Shown one piece after another: positions 58,146-64,000 of a stretch of 64,000 bases of DNA (position 1 is the stretch's first letter; each line of letters opens with the position of its first letter). The position numbers were made by a program, and so were the translations under genes. Source of the DNA: Pectobacterium araliae (GTDB lineage: Bacteria; Pseudomonadota; Gammaproteobacteria; Enterobacterales; Enterobacteriaceae); contig NZ_AP028908.1 in NCBI RefSeq assembly GCF_037076465.1, positions 3,348,001 to 3,412,000 of the forward strand, given 5' to 3'. The notes under the pieces were generated by a model. The model was not told where the DNA came from, made no database searches, and worked only from the letters and a program-made list of their open reading frames with translations.

Positions 58146-58517
58146 TTGAAAAAACAGATTGGCCATCATCACCGCTGGGTTTTCGTATATAGGGAAAGTT
58201 GCACGAAGCCAGACGGAACCAAATCTCCGGTAGTGCGGAAAATGCGCTACGACGCTAACACAGCATGGCGGGCAGCCCTAAAACGTGCTGGGATAGATGA
58301 TTTCCGATTCCATGATCTGCGACACACGTGGGCAAGTTGGTTAGTGCAAGCCGGAGTCCCTATATCTGTATTGCAGGAAATGGGTGGGTGGGAGTCAATA
58401 GAAATGGTTAGGCGGTATGCGCATCTCGCCCCCAATCATCTCACTGAGCACGCGCGCCAAATTGATGCCATTTTTGGTGTTTGTGTCCCAAACTTCGATA
58501 ATAGGAACAATACCTGA
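58146..58517 (+). pseudogene. Phage integrase, C-terminal fragment
   Basis: The fragment encodes only the last part of a tyrosine recombinase: [29 protein letters not shown] and [12 protein letters not shown], with the HxxR, GGW and Tyr motifs. The core-binding domain and first catalytic Arg are missing, so it cannot be active. Together with the divergent P4-type integrase it marks a scar of successive element insertions. The 110 bases after it are AT-rich and may include an old attachment site. Confidence 0.8.
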
Positions 58518-58629
58518 CGTATATCACATTGATAATATTATCTAATAATCTGTTTTATCTACCTACATGCCCCCAATGATGCCCCCATATGTTTTTGTGC
58601 CCTGAATGGCTGGGTGTTTTTTGACCAGA

Positions 58630-59034
58630 TTAATACTTCATCCTGAACGCTTCGGCTATCATTCCGATCTTATGCATATGGTTATTGTTGCGTGCCATTT
58701 TATGCGCTTCGGGTTTCAGGATGATAATCAGCAGGTAGGCATCAGGATCCATCGCACCTTGGCAGTATACCAAATGCGCCTGATCGCTGGTTCGTTTGAA
58801 CTGACGTAAAAACTTCGGGAAAGGGGCATCCGCATCGGCAAGATGAATGTGGGCCACCTGCTCTTCTTTTACCAAGGGATAAGTGCGGTCATCATCATAG
58901 GGTGCGTCACGACCAAAGGTATCTGGCAACACGCCATCTTTTTTATAGGACAGAAAATCTGCCGCCAAATCATCAAGCTCTTGCTGGCTTAATTGTTGGC
59001 GAATCAGTGCTGACTTGAAAATCCTGATGCTCAT
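58630..59034 (-). CDS. yafO: YafO mRNA interferase toxin
   Basis: The 134-aa protein matches E. coli YafO (ribosome-dependent mRNA endonuclease of a type II pair) along its full length: FKSALIRQQLSQQELDDLAADFLSYKKDGVLPDTFGRDAPYDD, HIHLADADAPFPKFLRQFKRTSD and KPEAHKMARNNNHMHKIGMIAEAFRM. Its start overlaps the yafN stop by four bases. In E. coli the pair lies in the SOS operon dinB-yafN-yafO-yafP; here it stands alone in an island. Confidence 0.93.
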   Translation of the reverse strand: MSIRIFKSALIRQQLSQQELDDLAADFLSYKKDGVLPDTFGRDAPYDDDRTYPLVKEEQVAHIHLADADAPFPKFLRQFKRTSDQAHLVYCQGAMDPDAYLLIIILKPEAHKMARNNNHMHKIGMIAEAFRMKY

Positions 59035-59324
59035 TCCGTGAACTCGGTCAGATCCTTGTCAGAGGCGTTTTGCAGCAGTTTCTGCCCGCTATCCGCAATA
59101 CCGCTTAAACGTTCAGCCGTTGGCCTAAATCGCGCAGCGGTGTGAACCCTGCCCTGCTTTTCTTCCAACAGATCGATCAGCTCTTCAAACACCTTAGCAC
59201 TGACCATGTAGCCAGCGGGACGGTTGTTGGAAAGAACGGCAACCGGTTCATCAATGAAATATTTCGCCGGGTTCTTTCTTAACTCGGTGATATTGATAGA
59301 TTTTTCTGCGAGAATGCGTTCCAT
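59031..59324 (-). CDS. yafN: YafN antitoxin
   Basis: The 97-aa Phd/YefM-like antitoxin has an N-terminal DNA-binding part (SINITELRKNPAKYFIDEPVAVLSNNRPAGYMVSAKVFEELIDLLE) and an extended toxin-neutralising C-terminus. It precedes yafO with a four-base overlap. A good sigma-70 promoter lies 30-60 bases upstream and is probably autorepressed by the YafN-YafO complex. Confidence 0.9.
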   Translation of the reverse strand: MERILAEKSINITELRKNPAKYFIDEPVAVLSNNRPAGYMVSAKVFEELIDLLEEKQGRVHTAARFRPTAERLSGIADSGQKLLQNASDKDLTEFTE

Positions 59325-59355
59325 AGATCACCTAAAAGCATATTTAATTACATAC

Positions 59356-59384
59356 AGAATAATGCACATCAAAGCGTACATCAA
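59356..59384 (-). promoter_or_regulatory. yafNO promoter
   Basis: -35 TTGATG (59379-59384) and -10 TATTCT (59356-59361) with a 17-base spacer on the minus strand. I see no LexA box (CTG-N10-CAG) over it, so SOS control as in E. coli is not supported. Confidence 0.65.
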
Positions 59385-59419
59385 CTTTTGTGTTTATAAA
59401 ATATACGGAGGCGATTAAA

Positions 59420-59813
59420 ATCTGCTAAAGAGCACAAGATGAGCTACAAGAGCGTGGTAGTGTTTGTACTGCCAAGATCTGTAAGGCTAAGCATCCCGGA
59501 TAGCCGTAACAGATACAGCAATAGTGGACTGATTTTCAGAATACTAAGCAGGATGGGATGGTTATGCAGTTTGACGTTGGGCTGAAAGGATAAAGCACGA
59601 GAAGGTCAAGGATAGCTTATAGGATAAATGCTACTTCATAATGAATTCAGCATTATCACTGCTCTGAATACAACCTAATATGATATCGGCTATGTGCTAG
59701 AGGCGGATATTATGACCACCACAGTGCAAAAATAGAGCACGAGGGTCTGATCTCGTAGAAAGTACAATATTTATCTGCGTTATCACTGTCAAATATTCTA
59801 AAAGGAAAAAGAA
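59420..59813. other. Intergenic region, nothing recognised
   Basis: No ORF with a ribosome-binding site and no clear repeat are seen. The last part must hold the promoter of the AIPR gene, whose ribosome-binding site is AAAAGGAAAAA. Confidence 0.5.
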
Positions 59814-61580
59814 ATGGCATTCGTTATAGATATTCGGGTTGAAGATAACGCAGTAGCAGCCGCTGCAACTGCACAAGTTATAGCCCAAAGGTTAGGTAGT
59901 GGTTTAAGGGAAAGGTTTGAGAGCTATATTCATAAGCGAGAATGCCAACCGGACCAACAAGACTATAACACTAAGATGGCAAGCAGAGCTTTGGCTGCCT
60001 TTACCATGTATCAGCTCGGTGGAGTTGATGAAAAGCATGCTGGAGAGTCGGTATGCGATAGTAGTAATGATGGTGGCATTGACGGTATAGTAATAAATCA
60101 TAATGAAAAAATTGTTGTCGTTGTGCAATCGAAATTTAATCAAGCTGGCAATGGTACATGGACTAAGCCTGATTTTATTTGTTTCAAAGATGCTTGTGAA
60201 AAGCTGCAAAATGAGCGATACGAGTTATTTGACCAGATACTCCAAGATAAAAGCTCAGATATAAGCACAGCACTTAACTCCTTTGATTATAAATTTATTT
60301 TTGCAATGACTCACACTGGCAAAAAAGGTGCTTCAGAAGAAATCTTACGCGACATGCAAGAATGGCAGAGTCAACTGAACGCAGCTTCTTTTACATCTGA
60401 CGAATTACCTAAAGAAGAATGGGCTTTTCAGGTTCATTTAATTTCATCTGAAGACTTAGTTCATTGGCTACAGACGGGCTCAAGAGGACAAATAGATTTG
60501 TCGGGCGTTGAGGTTGAACGCTATGGCTATCTGAATGAACCTTATAAAGCATTCTACGGAACACTATCTGGTGATCAGATAGGAAGTTGGTGGAAACAAT
60601 ATGGAACTCGTCTTTTCACAAAAAACATTCGAAACATGTTAGGCAAGACTGACGTAAATGAAGAAATAAAAAAATCAGCCACCGAAGCACCAGAGATGTT
60701 TTGGTTTTATAATAATGGGATTACAGTTTTAGTTAACGAAGTCATTCCTCATAGAAGAAACGCTGCTGCTGGAGCAGAGAGAGGCGTCTTTGATTTCAAA
60801 GATGTAAGTATTATCAATGGAGCCCAAACTGTGAGTAGCATAGGTGCTGTTATGGACGCACTTGGTGATAACATATTTAGAGTTAAAGTTCCTGCTCGCT
60901 TCATTGAAATTAATAATGATGTGAATGACCTTCATGCTAACGCAATAACTAGGGCTAATAACTTTCAAAATAGAGTGCTAGGGAGAGATTTTGCTTCACA
61001 GCAACCTGACCAGCATCGTTTGGCAAGAGAGCTTGTGTTAGAGGGGTATCAGTATCAACTTTTACGAACCGATGAGGATTACTCACAAACTAACATCAAG
61101 GTTATTGACTTGGATGAGGCTTTGAATGCTTTAGCTTGCTTAAGTAAAAATAACACTATCGTTGCTACTCTGAAATCTAATCGAGGAAGATTTTTTGAAA
61201 ATTTCGACGGTTCACTTTACAAAACAATTTTCAACCCAAGATTGAGTGGTGCTAAGCTTATCAATGCTGTTAATCATTTTAGAGTAATTGAAAGAGCCAT
61301 TAGCTCAACTTTATCCACTACAGATAAATCAACGCATAGTAGGCGCCATTTAATAATAACTCACGGTAACAGATACTATGCATCAGTGCTATTAAACACT
61401 GTGAGCAATTTGAATACTAGCACGGATCAATTGTCTCCAAATGTAACAAAACTTACTACAGACTTGGCAGATTTAATAGCCAAAACAGAGAGCTATATAG
61501 AGACACACTACCCAAATGCTTATCCGGCTAGATTTTTTGCCAATCCTGCAAAAATACAGGAATTATATGCTAACAATTAG
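59814..61580 (+). CDS. AIPR-family putative phage-defence protein with Mrr-like nuclease motif
   Basis: The 588-aa protein belongs to the AIPR (abortive phage infection) family. The N-terminal third shows a PD-(D/E)xK-like signature, GGID90-G...Q105-S-K107, as in Mrr-type restriction nucleases. The central family core reads NIRNMLGKTDVNEEI...APEMFWFYNNGIT and SIINGAQTVSSIGAV (residues about 270-350), followed by a long helical C-terminus. It has no partner genes, so if it defends it acts alone. Codon use and AT content are unlike the neighbouring T6SS, in keeping with acquisition. The nuclease activity is inferred from the motif. Confidence 0.8.
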   Translation: MAFVIDIRVEDNAVAAAATAQVIAQRLGSGLRERFESYIHKRECQPDQQDYNTKMASRALAAFTMYQLGGVDEKHAGESVCDSSNDGGIDGIVINHNEKIVVVVQSKFNQAGNGTWTKPDFICFKDACEKLQNERYELFDQILQDKSSDISTALNSFDYKFIFAMTHTGKKGASEEILRDMQEWQSQLNAASFTSDELPKEEWAFQVHLISSEDLVHWLQTGSRGQIDLSGVEVERYGYLNEPYKAFYGTLSGDQIGSWWKQYGTRLFTKNIRNMLGKTDVNEEIKKSATEAPEMFWFYNNGITVLVNEVIPHRRNAAAGAERGVFDFKDVSIINGAQTVSSIGAVMDALGDNIFRVKVPARFIEINNDVNDLHANAITRANNFQNRVLGRDFASQQPDQHRLARELVLEGYQYQLLRTDEDYSQTNIKVIDLDEALNALACLSKNNTIVATLKSNRGRFFENFDGSLYKTIFNPRLSGAKLINAVNHFRVIERAISSTLSTTDKSTHSRRHLIITHGNRYYASVLLNTVSNLNTSTDQLSPNVTKLTTDLADLIAKTESYIETHYPNAYPARFFANPAKIQELYANN

Positions 61581-61977
61581 TTTATAAAGGGGCTATATAT
61601 AAGAAACCCTCACAAAACGATACAGGCATAGAGGTTTGTAATTTTATCGATTATATTACTAATTCGATGAGATATCTCTATGCCGTTTCGTTTATTATGC
61701 CAGAATTTTTTTCGTGATGGGTTGCCAAATCTACAACTGTGCCAGCCCTATTCTCACTGGCATCGATCATGCCGTACTGGGTCTGCTTCTCGCTCATAGC
61801 TGCCAATCAGATCTTGCTGCGTTCTGTTCTTAAAATCAATTAGGTTGTAGTGGAGGTAAAGCAATAAACAACTACAAAGCCCAAACTAATGCGACTTTCC
61901 ATCATGGTAAACCTTGTTTTCTCTCATTTGTGAGCCTCACCGATACTCACTAGAAAATACGTTAAACACTTTTGAAT
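61581..61977. other. Intergenic region with a long inverted repeat
   Basis: GGCATAGAG (61625-61633) and CTCTATGCC (61676-61684) form the core of an imperfect inverted repeat extended by ACGA/TCGT steps, possibly the terminator of the AIPR gene. The remainder contains short minus-strand frames (for example one starting MSEKQTQYGMIDASENRAG) without a recognised family, perhaps debris of the pilus operon. Confidence 0.5.
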
Positions 61978-62538
61978 TTATAAAGATGTCAGGACAAGCG
62001 CGTTGCTGTTTCCACCATTACTACAGGCTTCAGTCATTGCCTCAACATCAAGACTACTTCCTACATCCTTAACCATTGTTGTCCCAATTTGTGCCAGATA
62101 GAAATTACCCGCTACCGCTGAGATAATTTTTGTGCACTCAGCAGCAGGAACACCCGTATAAGTGATGGTAAATGCGCTTCCCGCAGTTCCCGATGGGCCA
62201 GAGGCAGCAGGAGCAAGCGTAACATATCCCTTCCACGTATTGACTATATTGGTCCCTGCTCCTGCAATTTTAATCATATTGGCAGGGAATACCCCGGCTT
62301 TGTTTGCGGCACTATTGGTTAACCCCGTATAGGTAGCAGAAGCGACATATAGTGATTTTATCCCTGCTTGAATAGTCGCAATGTTTTTGGATTCGGCCTC
62401 CGCTCGTTGTGCCGCCTGAACCTTGGGATACACGATAAATGTGCCAACAATTAAAGCAGCAATGGTGCCAAGCACAAGAAGCAATTCCAACAAAGAGAAC
62501 CCTTGCTGGATTTTCTGGTTACCGTTATTTATTTTCAT
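61978..62538 (-). CDS. pilS: Type IVb prepilin (PilS-like)
   Basis: The 186-aa prepilin has a 13-residue leader ending in Gly and a cleavage site QQG|FSLLE with the conserved Glu at mature position 5, followed by the hydrophobic helix LLLVLGTIAALIVGTFIVYP. Two Cys near the C-terminus (AECTKI, EACSNGG) can form the D-region disulfide. It resembles PilS of the R64/SPI-7-type thin pilus. GGAG lies seven bases before the ATG. It is located after pilV, whereas in R64 pilS precedes pilV. Confidence 0.85.
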   Translation of the reverse strand: MKINNGNQKIQQGFSLLELLLVLGTIAALIVGTFIVYPKVQAAQRAEAESKNIATIQAGIKSLYVASATYTGLTNSAANKAGVFPANMIKIAGAGTNIVNTWKGYVTLAPAASGPSGTAGSAFTITYTGVPAAECTKIISAVAGNFYLAQIGTTMVKDVGSSLDVEAMTEACSNGGNSNALVLTSL

Positions 62539-62689
62539 TGATTATCTCCATATTTGTTATTGATAAATACAGAGATAAGGCATTGAGAAAATTAATCAAC
62601 ACGCAAAGGATATTGTTGGTTATTTTCGTGATGAATGGATTACCATAAAGAGCCATTCAGATATAACGAGGATATCACATTAAAAAAAT

Positions 62690-64000
62690 TTACACGCCCA
62701 CACAGGAATAACTCACCTTAACAAGGTTATCGCTTGTAGCCACAACTGAAAAGGTATAATCACTGCCCGATGGCGTCTCTACGGTGTGGAACAGCGTCAC
62801 ACTTGAACCTGATGCCCTGCCATGATCATATTCAAAGGCAGCGGTTTTATCAGATTCAACAAGCAGACCATTGGCATAAAGGGATGCATTCATCCAATAT
62901 ACACCCCAACCTACAAGCCAATTAGCATATGCATGGACCAATATTTTACCGGAAGCACCGCTACTACAAGTAAACGCCGTATTATTACCAATAGAGCCTG
63001 ATGACACTATCGTGTTCCCTTCATTACCCTTCCATTTGCCATCGATACACCATACTGGCGATCCATCGGTTGCCTTACTAATAAGTCCGTTAGGTGAGCA
63101 TATCTCCCCAGTAGTGGCTATTGATGTGGGTTGAATGTATCTACCAGCAATATTGCCTGATGCACTGAGCCCACCTTCGGCTTTACCATCATTTGACGCT
63201 GACAAAGCAAGATCACCACGTAGCTTTTGACTTCCCCATACATCCAGCTTAATCGATGAGTTGTTATCGCCATTAAGGGAGATATAACCATCACCCGCCC
63301 CGCCTGCCACGTTGATCAGCACCGCATTCTGATTACTAGAGCCACCGCCGCCAATTTGCAGACGGCTGCTATTGGTTTTAGCCGCTACATAGTTATCCGA
63401 ATCCACGCCATTTTTAACGGTCAGATAGCTGTTCATTGCTACGTTTTTGCCAAAAGTAGAGAAACCCGTCACCGTCAAATCTTCTGAAACGCTGACATTC
63501 TTGGCAAAGCGCCCATAGGAACCATTGAATGAAACCGCGTTGACATCACCTGACGCGTTAATGTCTTTGGCGTTGTAGATGCTTTGGCCTCCCATGTTGA
63601 GATCGCCCGTCATTGGCAATGTGCCATCACGACGTAGATAAACCGAATACATAGAACTATCGTATCCTACACGGTAGGCCAACAGCCCCGCAGCATTGAT
63701 CGCGGCGTAGTTGCTTTGGTTCTCCGTCCATTGACCAGCAGTGCCAGATGCAACAGAAGCTGATTGCGTCATACCGCTATCGATACCCGCTGCTTGCATG
63801 GCTCGGCCCAGCAAGTCATAACGAACACGGTTTCCTTCGGTCCAAGGCAAGGTTGTGATTATTAACCCGTTGATGACATAGTTAGGCGCAATGCCAGCGC
63901 GTTTTAACAAAATCTTGTAAGAAGACTTCTGCACATTGATGCCGGTATAGCTGGCAGGTAGCAAACCTTCATTAACCAATGTCTGGTAAGTAATTTCACA
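62690..64000 (-). CDS. pilV: Thin-pilus minor pilin/adhesin PilV, 3' part
   Basis: The frame runs off the right edge, so about 436 C-terminal residues are visible. The segment LRRDGTLPMTGDLNMGGQSIYNAKDINASGDV is typical of PilV shaft regions, and TTGEICSPNGLISKATDGSPVWCIDGKWK marks the start of the variable C-terminal adhesin tip. In R64 this tip is exchanged by the Rci recombinase through a shufflon. No rci gene or second tip is seen downstream: the next gene is pilS. The tip is therefore probably fixed here. Confidence 0.85.
   Translation of the reverse strand, partial: CEITYQTLVNEGLLPASYTGINVQKSSYKILLKRAGIAPNYVINGLIITTLPWTEGNRVRYDLLGRAMQAAGIDSGMTQSASVASGTAGQWTENQSNYAAINAAGLLAYRVGYDSSMYSVYLRRDGTLPMTGDLNMGGQSIYNAKDINASGDVNAVSFNGSYGRFAKNVSVSEDLTVTGFSTFGKNVAMNSYLTVKNGVDSDNYVAAKTNSSRLQIGGGGSSNQNAVLINVAGGAGDGYISLNGDNNSSIKLDVWGSQKLRGDLALSASNDGKAEGGLSASGNIAGRYIQPTSIATTGEICSPNGLISKATDGSPVWCIDGKWKGNEGNTIVSSGSIGNNTAFTCSSGASGKILVHAYANWLVGWGVYWMNASLYANGLLVESDKTAAFEYDHGRASGSSVTLFHTVETPSGSDYTFSVVATSDNLVKVSYSCVGV

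Noticed and set aside
62690..64000. Shufflon sites in pilV
   Set aside because: No repeated site of the R64 type and no second tip or rci gene is visible in the window.
1..64000. CRISPR arrays, tRNA or rRNA genes
   Set aside because: No regularly spaced short repeats and no cloverleaf or ribosomal sequences were recognised.

Overview
The window looks like a chromosomal stretch of a plant-associated enterobacterium, most likely Pectobacterium or a close Pectobacteriaceae relative. MarC and glutaredoxin 2 are close to their enterobacterial counterparts, and the window carries an Rhs/DUF4123 locus, a complete Vibrio-order type VI secretion (T6SS) cluster and an isonitrile gene pair. The genus is an inference.

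Left flank (1-7.2 kb): the end of an SRPBCC-like gene, marC, a frameshifted membrane diguanylate cyclase, a candidate small RNA and grxB. Then comes a minus-strand isonitrile operon: isnA (PvcA/DIT1 family), isnB (Fe/2OG oxygenase) and a glycosyltransferase broken by an in-frame stop plus an internal deletion with frameshift.

Rhs locus (7.3-28.2 kb): on the minus strand, two DUF4123 adaptor genes lead into a 1689-aa Rhs protein with a nuclease-like C-terminal tip (tip A) and its immunity gene. Downstream, a 6591-bp unit is present twice in perfect direct tandem (8460-21643). Each unit holds, in rhs direction, the end of the Rhs core plus tip A, the immunity gene, a convergent symE-like gene, an Xre regulator, a CHC2/Toprim/ATPase replication protein, a XerC-like tyrosine recombinase and about 0.9 kb of GC-rich DNA without a credible gene. 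Beyond the last unit lies a different displaced tip (tip B, barnase-like) with a barstar-like immunity gene. The unit junctions fall inside the codons for the conserved Rhs D-P-I-G motif, at a CCTAT-N6-ATAGG palindrome. The simplest reading is a site-specific mobile element that carries a new Rhs toxin tip, inserts at the core/tip border and pushes the old tip downstream. This is the most notable content of the window.

T6SS (28.3-56.2 kb, all minus strand): tssB-C-E-F-G, fha, tssJ-K-L, clpV (tssH), vasH, vasI, tssA, tssM, vasL and a Sel1 lipoprotein, then hcp, vgrG and a PAAR-lipase with an ankyrin lipoprotein. All thirteen core components are present. A sigma-54 promoter precedes hcp and fits the sigma-54 activator VasH encoded in the cluster. 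Between vgrG and the PAAR-lipase lies the wreck of an older PAAR-glucosaminidase effector, its immunity gene and a duplicated vgrG tail, so effector replacement has happened here as well.

Right flank (56.2-64 kb): a degraded genomic island with two damaged integrase genes, a yafN-yafO toxin-antitoxin pair, an AIPR-family putative phage-defence gene with an Mrr-like nuclease motif, a type IVb pilin (pilS) and the 3' part of pilV running off the window.
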